DNA from: Qipengyuania sp. YIM B01966
GTDB lineage: Bacteria > Pseudomonadota > Alphaproteobacteria > Sphingomonadales > Sphingomonadaceae
Assembly: GCF_016461955.1 (NCBI RefSeq)
Contig: NZ_JADMNM010000004.1
Location: 147,269-211,268 of the forward strand
Reading direction: 5' to 3'
Length of the DNA: 64,000 nucleotides
The notes under the pieces are model-generated. The model ran no database searches. It had not been told where the DNA came from and saw nothing but the letters and a program-made list of their open reading frames with translations. How positions within the stretch are numbered: the first letter of the stretch is position 1; every line of letters starts with the position of its first letter. Shown in pieces: positions 57,284 through 64,000 of the stretch. Both the position numbers and the translations under genes were made by a program.

Positions 57284-58978
57284 CTACGACCTACTCCTAT
57301 ACGCAGGTGCAGCCGCGCGTGCTTGGCGCTGGCGGGTGGACGAACAGCGCGCCGGTCACCGTGCCCGACACGGTCCGCAATTGCGCAACCGCCGCAACCT
57401 GCGCGGGCGGTGCCGCTGAACGGGTTACCGATATCGATTACGCGGGCGACGCGGATGAACTCCGCGGCCTTCACCTCCTTGCCGGCCGATGCCTGTCAGC
57501 CCGGTCCGCAGGGCACTTACGGACCTGATCGCATCACGCGCTACAGCTATGACACGCTCGACCGCGTCACGCAGGTCACCAACGGTTACGGGACCTCGCT
57601 GGCGGTGAACGAGGTGACGCTTGGGTTCACGCCCAATGGCCGGCTTGCGCGGGCGACCGATGCCAGGGGCAACCGCACGACCTATGTCCTTGATGGGCAC
57701 GACCGCAACTATCAGGTGCGCTTCCCGGTGCCGACCCCGGGTGCCGATACCAGTTCGACCACCGACTACGAGCAGTACGGGTTCGATGCGGCCGGCAATG
57801 TGACCAGCTTCCGTACGCGGCGGGGTGACGTGATCGCACTGCAGTACGACAATCTCGGCCGGCTCTACAAGAAGACCCTGCCCTACCGCGCCGATGTGCC
57901 GGCGAATGAGCGCCGGCCGGTGGATTATCGGTTCGACCTGCTCGGCCAGCTGACCTCGGTGACCTTCGATGGCAGCGGCGGCCAAGGCGTCTATTTTGGC
58001 TATGATGCGCTCGGCCGGCAGAACTCGACCACCACCACGATGGACGGGGTCACCCGTATCGTCGGGTCTGCCTATGACGCGGCCGGTCGCCGCACGCAGA
58101 TCACCCATCCCCACGGTCAGGCGTTCACCCACGCGCTCAACATCGCGGGGCAGACGACCTCGGTCTCCTCGCCGCAGGCGACGCTGTTCGGCTATCAGTA
58201 CTTTGCCAATGGCCAGCTCTATCATGCCTGGCGCGGGTCAAGTGCCGCCAACACGTTCAGGTACGATCCGGTCGGGCGGCTGAACTGGATGATCGTCAAC
58301 CTTGCGGGCGAAGCCGATGACAGCCCGCGGACCTATGTCTACAATGCGGCAGGGCAGATCATCGGGTAGAACCGGGCCAACGATGGCTATGCCTGGAATG
58401 GCGGGGTCACCATCGAGCGCCCCTATGTCGCCAACGGTCTGAACCAGTACACCAGCGCCGGCAATGCCAGCTTCGCCTATGATGCCAATGGCAACCTCAC
58501 CTCGGATGCCACCCACAGCTATGTCTATGACAGCGAGAACCGGCTGATCAGCCGGACCGGCAATGGCTCGAGCGCGCAGCTGCGCTATGATCCGCTGGGC
58601 CGCCTTTACGAGGTATCGGGCAGCCACAGCGCCACCCGCCGGTTCCTCTACGATGGCGATGCGCTGATCGCCGAATATGATGCGGCCGGGACGATGACCG
58701 ACCGCTATGTCCATGGCCCTATCGCCGGCGCCGACGATCCGGTCGCCTGGTATGTCGGCGCCAGCACCGATGCCAGCGCGTTGCGCTATCTGTTTGCCGA
58801 TGAGCGCGGCTCGATCGTCGCGGTGACCAACTCTGCGGGCGCGCGGATCGCGATCAACAGCTACGATGGAAGCGAAGCTGAACGAGCACCGCGAGGACAA
58901 TATGGCATCCCCGGCTCCGGCAATGTCGGCCGGTTCCAGTATACCGGGCAGATCTGGCTTCCCGAACTCGGCCTTTAG
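57284..58978 (+). pseudogene. Decayed Rhs/YD-repeat protein gene
   Basis: Repeated YD motifs (YSYDTLDRVTQV, YGFDAAGNVTS, YDALGRQNST, FAYDANGNLTSD, YDSENRLIS, YDPLGRLYE) identify an Rhs/YD-repeat shell, and the end YTGQIWLPELGL is the start of the usual RHS core. Lesions: the 5' part is missing, cut by the IS remnant; a frame change lies near 57440-57470 (RVTDIDYAGD in one frame, MNSAAFTSLPAD in the next); TAG at 58367-58369 where CAG would fit; an 11-codon insertion after RIAINSYD (58868-58900); and truncation right after ELGL, where YHYKARF would follow. It cannot encode a functional toxin shell. Confidence 0.85.
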
Positions 58979-58997
58979 ATCGCGAATGTTTTTCGGC

Positions 58998-59019
58998 GAT
59001 CATGCTGCGCGGCATGATC
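58998..59019. promoter_or_regulatory. Inverted repeat upstream of nrdJ
   Basis: GATCATGC-TGCGCG-GCATGATC, a perfect 8-bp inverted repeat 55 bp before the nrdJ ATG. It could be an operator or RNA hairpin. It does not match the NrdR box or the FNR half-site, and there is no room for a B12 riboswitch. Confidence 0.4.
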
Positions 59020-59074
59020 TCGGTCACTCGGTCTATCTTGCCGCAACGCTAATCTGCGAAGCGGAGGTGACGTT

Positions 59075-61327
59075 ATGAGTTTCGAAGTTCCGATTGCGCA
59101 GGATATCTGGTCCGCAAAATACCGCTTTAGTGGCAACGAAACCGATCGTGGTGACGCGGACTTCACCGATACCGCACGCCGAGTTGCAAAAGCGGCCAGC
59201 CAAGCTGAACCCGAGCTCAGCCGTTCGGAGTGGGAAGGCCGGTTCTACGAAGCGATCGAATCTCTGCGGTTTATACCTGCCGGCCGAATACTGGCGGGCG
59301 CCGGAACCGGACGCGCGGTTACGCTTTTCAACTGCTTCGTGATGGGGACCATCCCCGACAGCCTCGAGGGCATCTTCGAACATCTCAAGCAGGCGGCGCT
59401 TACCATGCAGCAGGGAGGCGGCGTGGGTATGGATTTTTCCACGATCCGGCCGCGCGGCGCAGAGGTCAAGGGCGTGGGATCGGATGCATCGGGACCGCTC
59501 TCCTTCATGGACTGCTGGGATGCGATGTGTCGCACGGTTCACTCAGCTGGTGCACGGCGCGGGGCGATGATGGGATGCTTGCGCATCGATCATCCTGACA
59601 TCGAGGAATTCATCGACGTCAAACGGCAGCCCGAGCGGATGCGAAATTTCAATCTTTCGGTTCTGGTCACCGATCCTTTCATGGATGCGCTCGAAAACGA
59701 TGCCGACTGGCCGCTCGTCTTCGAGGGCGAGACCTATCGCACGGTGAAGGCGCGTGACTTGTGGGAGCAGTTGATGCGCGCAACCTATGACGTCGCCGAG
59801 CCGGGCGTGATCTTCGTCGATCGTGTCAACGCACTCAACAATCTTGCGCACTGCGAGAAAATCAGCGCGTCCAATCCATGTGGGGAACAGATGCTTCCGC
59901 CCTACGGCGCATGCCTGCTCGGCTCAATCAACCTTGCCGCTCTGGTCGAACGTCCCTTCGAAGACGATGCACGGCTTGATCTTGGCGCGCTCACCGAACT
60001 CACCGCCACGGCTATCCGCCTGCTGGACAACGTCATCGACATCAGCCGCTACCCTCTTCCCGAGCAAGAGGCCGAAGCCAAGGCCAAACGCCGGATCGGG
60101 CTCGGCATAACGGGCCTCGCCGATGCTCTGCTCTACTGCGGCGCGGCTTACGGCTCCGACGACGCAGTGGCTTTGCTCGAGGAGTGGCTGGGAACGATCC
60201 GGACCGCTGCTTACCGCGCATCGGCAGAACTGGCGCGCGAGAAAGGCGCTTTTCCGCTTTACGACCCTTCCATGCTTAAACGTCCCAATATCGAGGCCCT
60301 GGACGAGGAAACACGCACCCTGATTTCGGAGCACGGGCTGCGAAACGGATGTCTGACCTCGATCGCACCGACCGGCACTACATCGCTACTGGCAGGCAAT
60401 GTATCTTCCGGCATCGAGCCGGTCTTTGCCTACAGCTATCAACGCAGGATCCTTAATCCCGATGGTTCGGCCAGACACGAAGCGGTCGAAGACGACGCGC
60501 TGCGCCAATGGCGCGCCTTGCGCGGTGACGAGGAGCCCCCGGCAGAATTGTTCGTCAGTGCGCAGTCGCTTTCTCCCGCCGATCACGTCGCAATGCAAGC
60601 ATCTGCACAGTCAATGATCGACAGCTCGATCTCCAAGACCGTGAACGTGCCGGAAGACATTCCGTTCGCCGATTTCCAGGAAGTTTATCGCGAAGGCTAT
60701 GCTCGCGGGTGCAAGGGATTGACCACCTATCGTCCCAATGCGGTGACCGGCTCGGTGCTGAGCGTCGAAGAACCAGCAGGCGGCGAAAAGGAGGTCTTTG
60801 CAGACCCAGTCCATTCGGAACCGCCGAAACGAGCGGAGATGCTCGATGGCGCCACTTACAAGCTCAAGTGGCCGGACAGCGCGCATGCCCTCTACGTGAC
60901 CATCAACAACATTGATGATGGCACGCACAAACGTCCTTTCGAGATATTCATCAATTCGAAGAACATGGACCACTATGCGTGGACCTTGGCTCTAACCCGA
61001 ATGATATCCGCCGTGTTCAGGCGCGGCGGTGACGTCTCATTTGTCGCGGAGGAACTCAAGGCGGTGTTCGATCCGCGCGGAGGAGCATGGGTCACCGGTC
61101 GCTTCGTTCCCTCACTCCTCGCCGCGATCGGAGACATCATCGAGCGACACATGGCGCAATTCGCGCCGGCCCAGTTGGATCTGCCGATCGAGCCGAATCC
61201 TGAAGCTGCAACCTCGTTTACGGCAGCCCCGATGGGTCCCTGCTGCCCCCAGTGCGGGGTTCCCGGCATGATACGAGAAGAAGGCTGCAACAAATGCCTT
61301 TCCTGCGGCTTTTCCAAATGTGGATGA
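59075..61327 (+). CDS. nrdJ: Adenosylcobalamin-dependent (class II) ribonucleotide reductase
   Basis: Reduces ribonucleotides to deoxyribonucleotides with or without oxygen, using vitamin B12. 750 residues. Active-site motif NPCGEQ (with the catalytic Cys and Glu), the substrate loop MQQGGGVGMDFS, APTGTTSLLAGNVSSGIEP and a C-terminal Cys-rich tail CPQCG...CNKCLSCG, the redox-active zinc-ribbon-like end. No N-terminal ATP-cone is visible. GAAGCGGAGG precedes the ATG. The visibly lower GC and more A/T at third positions than the rest of the window, and the IS/Rhs scar just upstream, suggest lateral acquisition. Confidence 0.95.
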   Translation: MSFEVPIAQDIWSAKYRFSGNETDRGDADFTDTARRVAKAASQAEPELSRSEWEGRFYEAIESLRFIPAGRILAGAGTGRAVTLFNCFVMGTIPDSLEGIFEHLKQAALTMQQGGGVGMDFSTIRPRGAEVKGVGSDASGPLSFMDCWDAMCRTVHSAGARRGAMMGCLRIDHPDIEEFIDVKRQPERMRNFNLSVLVTDPFMDALENDADWPLVFEGETYRTVKARDLWEQLMRATYDVAEPGVIFVDRVNALNNLAHCEKISASNPCGEQMLPPYGACLLGSINLAALVERPFEDDARLDLGALTELTATAIRLLDNVIDISRYPLPEQEAEAKAKRRIGLGITGLADALLYCGAAYGSDDAVALLEEWLGTIRTAAYRASAELAREKGAFPLYDPSMLKRPNIEALDEETRTLISEHGLRNGCLTSIAPTGTTSLLAGNVSSGIEPVFAYSYQRRILNPDGSARHEAVEDDALRQWRALRGDEEPPAELFVSAQSLSPADHVAMQASAQSMIDSSISKTVNVPEDIPFADFQEVYREGYARGCKGLTTYRPNAVTGSVLSVEEPAGGEKEVFADPVHSEPPKRAEMLDGATYKLKWPDSAHALYVTINNIDDGTHKRPFEIFINSKNMDHYAWTLALTRMISAVFRRGGDVSFVAEELKAVFDPRGGAWVTGRFVPSLLAAIGDIIERHMAQFAPAQLDLPIEPNPEAATSFTAAPMGPCCPQCGVPGMIREEGCNKCLSCGFSKCG

Positions 61328-61346
61328 AACTTTATAATCATAGCTG

Positions 61347-62543
61347 ATGGACGGAACGAAACGCCTGGCCCTGCGACGCGAACGTGAAGCGAAAGCACCG
61401 ATCGTGCTGCAGGCCGGGTTTCGTCCCTTCTTCATCGCAAGCGCAGCGTGGTTTCCGATAGCGATGGCCTTCTGGTTGGCGTTTCTGTCAGGAAAGATCG
61501 AACTTCAGTCGCACTTGGATCCCGTGACTTGGCACAGCCATGAGATGATCTTTGGTGGCGTGGGCGCGGCGATGACAGGGTATCTGCTTACGGCTACTCC
61601 GAACTGGAGCGGTCGCCTTCCGGCAATCGGGGGGCCTCTCCTTGTAATGATGGGTTGGTGGGTCCTGGCGCGAGTAATCAACGCCGCCGCCGGCTGGGCA
61701 GGGCCGTGGCCTGCAGCACTGATTGACTCAGGCTACTATTTCGTTCTGGCAGCTGTGATTGGCCGCGAGAGCTGGCATGGAAAGGGCCGAGGCGCCTCGA
61801 TAGCAGTGCTGACGGCCGTATTCGCGATCGCGTGCGGTGCGCATCATCTTGCTGCTGCAACCGGCAGTTTCGATCATGGCATTTTCGCTCGGGCAGGCAT
61901 TGCGATCCTCGTCCTGCTAATTTCGCTTGTCGGCGGTAAGCTTCTTCCGTCCTTTACCCGCAATGCCCTTCCACGAGATATTCGCACGACAGTCACTGCT
62001 CAGGAAACGCGGTTCGACGCCATCGTAAACTGGGTGACCGCCCTGGCTTCGCTGGCTTGGATCGTGGACTTGAAAGGAGTCGCGCCGACCATGTTGGCTC
62101 TCGCCGGCGTGTTGCATCTGGCTCGCGCGATCCGCTGGCAGCCATGGCGCGTCACACATGAGCCTTCGGTCATCTCCCTTCATCTCGCCTATCTACTACT
62201 CCCCCTTGGACTGCTTGGCCTTTCGTTCATCGGGGAAGGCCGTCAGTCGGATGTCATGCACCTGCTTACGGCCGGATCGATCTCCTGCATGATACTGGCC
62301 GTCATGGCTCGCCTGAGCATTACTCAGACCGGTCGCCACCCTCGTTGGCGGCTTGCTCCTTTGGCGGCCGTTCTGTTCGCCTCGCTCGGCGCAATAGTCC
62401 GCGTCGTCTCCGGAACCGGTCCGATCCCCTTGCAGGAAGGATGGCTCCTCGCCGGCGAGCTTTGGATGCTTGGGTTCGGCGTTTTTCTTATTTTCTTCGC
62501 ACCGATGCTTGTTCTTCCGCGGGTGCGTCGTGGATCGCGCTAG
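61347..62543 (+). CDS. nnrS: NnrS family haem/copper membrane protein
   Basis: 398 residues, about 12 hydrophobic helices. FRPFFIASAAWFP near the N-terminus, WHSHEMIFGGVGAAMTGYLLTATPNWSG and the later GGKLLPSFTRNA block are the NnrS signature, including the conserved His-bearing HEM motif. NnrS relieves nitrosative stress or affects nitric-oxide metabolism in denitrifiers. It lies 19 bp after nrdJ on the same strand, so the two are likely co-transcribed, consistent with use at low oxygen or under nitric oxide. It converges with the acyl-CoA dehydrogenase. Confidence 0.92.
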   Translation: MDGTKRLALRREREAKAPIVLQAGFRPFFIASAAWFPIAMAFWLAFLSGKIELQSHLDPVTWHSHEMIFGGVGAAMTGYLLTATPNWSGRLPAIGGPLLVMMGWWVLARVINAAAGWAGPWPAALIDSGYYFVLAAVIGRESWHGKGRGASIAVLTAVFAIACGAHHLAAATGSFDHGIFARAGIAILVLLISLVGGKLLPSFTRNALPRDIRTTVTAQETRFDAIVNWVTALASLAWIVDLKGVAPTMLALAGVLHLARAIRWQPWRVTHEPSVISLHLAYLLLPLGLLGLSFIGEGRQSDVMHLLTAGSISCMILAVMARLSITQTGRHPRWRLAPLAAVLFASLGAIVRVVSGTGPIPLQEGWLLAGELWMLGFGVFLIFFAPMLVLPRVRRGSR

Positions 62544-62544
62544 G

Positions 62545-63798
62545 TCAATGTCCCCTCCAGGCACGCATCCGTTCTCCATGCCCTTGAAATTCCTGCCGCG
62601 CGATGGCCCGCAGATGAACCTCGTCCGGTCCGTCGGCGATGCGGAGCGAGCGCATTCCGGCGTATGCATGCGCAAGCCCGAAGTCGTCGGACAAGCCGCC
62701 CGCACCATGAGCCTGCATCGCATCGTCGATAACCCGCAAGGCCGTTCGCGGTGCGGCAACCTTGATCATTGCGATTTCCCGCCGCGCGGCCTTGTTGCCG
62801 ACCTTGTCCATCATGTCGGCGGCCTTGAGGCAGAGCAGGCGCGTCATTTCGATGTCTAACCGCGCCTCGCCGATCCGCTGCTCCCATATCGACTGATCCG
62901 CCAGCCGTTTTCCGAAGGCCACTCGCGACAGAAGACGATCGGTCATTTTCTCGATCGCCACCTCCGCAGCGCCGATTGCGCGCATGCAGTGATGGATTCG
63001 TCCCGGCCCGAGACGGCCCTGCGCAATTTCGAACCCCCGGCCTTCGCCCAGGATGATGTTCGAGGCGGGAACCCGGACGTTGCGCAGCAGGACTTCCGCG
63101 TGACCATGGGGTGCATCGTCGTATCCGAACACCGGCAGCATCCGCACGACTTCGACCCCATCGGCATCAAGGGGAACGATAATTTGCGATTGCTGGGCGT
63201 GTCGTTCCGCTTCCGGATCGGTCTTGCCCATCACGATCGCCATCTTGCAGCGCGGATCACCGACTCCGGACGACCACCATTTCCGCCCGTTTAGAATGAA
63301 GTCGTCACCTTCCCTGCGAATGGAGGTCTGGATGTTCGTGGCGTCCGATGACGCCACGTTCGGCTCGGTCATCAGGAATGCCGAGCGGATTTCACCATCC
63401 AGTAGCGGCCGCAGCCAAGTCGCCTTTTGCTCTGGCGAGCCATATCTGTGCAGTATTTCCATATTACCGGTATCAGGCGCCGAGCAATTGAATGCTTCGG
63501 AGGCAAAGCCCACACGGCCCATCTCCTCGGCGCACAATGCGTATTCGAGATTGCTCAGTCCGGCACCGCGGTAGTTCTCGTCGTCACTTTCAGAAGGTGG
63601 AAGGAAGAGGTTCCATAGCCCCTCGGCGAATGCACGAGCCTTGAGTTCCTCAATGACAGGCGGAGGCGACCAGCGGGAAATACCTTCAGTCTGCATATGC
63701 TCATCATAGGCAGGAACTGCTGGATAGACGAACGAATGCATGAAGCTGCGCACCCGGTCACGCCATGCGGTTTGTCTCTCTGATAAAGTGAAATCCAT
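62545..63798 (-). CDS. Acyl-CoA dehydrogenase (ACAD11-like)
   Basis: 417 residues with FAD-binding ([24 protein letters not shown]) and substrate pocket regions, and a C-terminal motif [17 protein letters not shown] plus [12 protein letters not shown] as in the ACAD10/11 group. It oxidises an acyl-CoA to the enoyl-CoA. The exact chain or branched substrate is unknown. The stop lies 1 bp from the NnrS stop; the start at 63798 has a weak GCGAG. Codon usage resembles nrdJ and nnrS more than the left of the window. Confidence 0.93.
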   Translation of the reverse strand: MDFTLSERQTAWRDRVRSFMHSFVYPAVPAYDEHMQTEGISRWSPPPVIEELKARAFAEGLWNLFLPPSESDDENYRGAGLSNLEYALCAEEMGRVGFASEAFNCSAPDTGNMEILHRYGSPEQKATWLRPLLDGEIRSAFLMTEPNVASSDATNIQTSIRREGDDFILNGRKWWSSGVGDPRCKMAIVMGKTDPEAERHAQQSQIIVPLDADGVEVVRMLPVFGYDDAPHGHAEVLLRNVRVPASNIILGEGRGFEIAQGRLGPGRIHHCMRAIGAAEVAIEKMTDRLLSRVAFGKRLADQSIWEQRIGEARLDIEMTRLLCLKAADMMDKVGNKAARREIAMIKVAAPRTALRVIDDAMQAHGAGGLSDDFGLAHAYAGMRSLRIADGPDEVHLRAIARQEFQGHGERMRAWRGH

Positions 63799-63838
63799 CT
63801 GTGCATCTCGCTAGTCGAGGTCGTTCTTCGACATCGAT

Positions 63839-63848
63839 TTCACGTGAA
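63839..63848. promoter_or_regulatory. Palindrome upstream of the acyl-CoA dehydrogenase
   Basis: TTCACGTGAA, a perfect 10-bp palindrome 40 bp before the ATG. It could be a TetR-type operator. It overlaps the stop of a possible upstream reading frame, and a second palindrome (CGCGATATCGCG, 63914-63925) lies farther up. Confidence 0.3.
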
Positions 63849-64000
63849 TGCTACTTTGCCGTTCCACAGTTCGCCTTGATGCAGATCATAGCTCGCCGCG
63901 TCCGTCGAACGTGCGCGATATCGCGAGCGGAAATTATCTGCCGCAAACCCATCAGGAAGCGGACAGGCTAGGCGACGTGGACAAATTGGAGCCAGTATCT
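63840..64000 (-). CDS. Possible 3' end of an upstream gene, cut by window edge
   Basis: An open frame of 52 codons runs from the window edge to a TGA at 63842-63840, in the same direction as the acyl-CoA dehydrogenase. Its last part (SRYRARSTDAASYDLHQGEL) does not match any family I recognise. Third-position bias is weak, so it may be a chance frame. The 41-bp spacing to the next start fits an operon. Confidence 0.3.
   Translation of the reverse strand, partial: ILAPICPRRLACPLPDGFAADNFRSRYRARSTDAASYDLHQGELWNGKVAFT

Noticed and set aside
57250..57528. A separate small protein at the Rhs 5' side
   Set aside because: It starts inside the IS remnant in antisense and is the first frame of the broken Rhs gene, with VTDIDYAGD matching the YD-repeat linker.
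58979..59074. A cobalamin riboswitch before nrdJ
   Set aside because: Only 96 bases are available and no B12-box-like sequence is visible; the only structure is an 8-bp inverted repeat.

Overview
The window looks like chromosomal DNA of a high-GC alphaproteobacterium, most likely a member of the Sphingomonadales. This rests on protein style and gene neighbourhoods: a glnE-bcp-DUF455 block, a 1585-residue NAD-glutamate dehydrogenase, rpe-heparinase-purH, tandem PilZ domains, IHF-beta next to tRNA-Leu, and a class I P450 with a putidaredoxin-reductase-like partner. The genus cannot be settled from sequence reading alone. Genes are tightly packed, with many 4-bp ATGA/GTGA overlaps.

Layout, left to right. 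1-13.8 kb: end of a small unknown gene, murA and galU (envelope precursors), a P450/acyl-CoA synthetase pair, an M23 peptidase, the coupled glnE-bcp-DUF455 operon, a lipoprotein M28 peptidase, agmatine deiminase and a DUF305 gene broken by two lesions. 13.8-31.1 kb: thrS, an alpha/beta hydrolase, a TPR protein, an LLM oxidoreductase, the giant glutamate dehydrogenase, a ferredoxin reductase, queG, an ABC exporter pair, a CYP153-like P450 behind a palindromic operator, a double-PilZ protein, tRNA-Leu(UAA), ihfB and a YtrA-type regulator. 31.2-46 kb: a POT peptide transporter, two amidohydrolase-fold proteins and an FKBP isomerase (a possible peptide/amide salvage group), NnrU, an S41-like protein, dxs-zur-msrA, and rpe-heparinase-purH.

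46-56.7 kb holds the two most interesting loci. The first is a 4-bp-overlapping pair: a diacylglycerol-kinase-family protein and a protein that resembles Tam41, the mitochondrial CDP-diacylglycerol synthase. Together they suggest a bacterial DAG to PA to CDP-DAG route. The second is a two-component system (response regulator, HAMP-type histidine kinase, small lipoprotein, with a DUF2141 secreted protein just downstream). It is divergent from a secreted 985-residue TPR-CHAT protein that keeps its catalytic His and Cys, and a candidate operator lies in the shared intergenic region. tRNA-Thr(CGU) and a class II-like photolyase sit between the two loci.

From about 56.7 kb the character changes. 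A 5'-truncated IS1182-like transposase remnant abuts a decayed Rhs/YD-repeat gene. Beyond it lies DNA of visibly lower GC and relaxed third-position bias, encoding a B12-dependent class II ribonucleotide reductase (nrdJ), NnrS and an ACAD11-like acyl-CoA dehydrogenase. I read this end as a laterally acquired or rearranged segment. No CRISPR array, rRNA, prophage or replication origin was seen, and no stretch of more than 300 bases lacks a gene or gene remnant.
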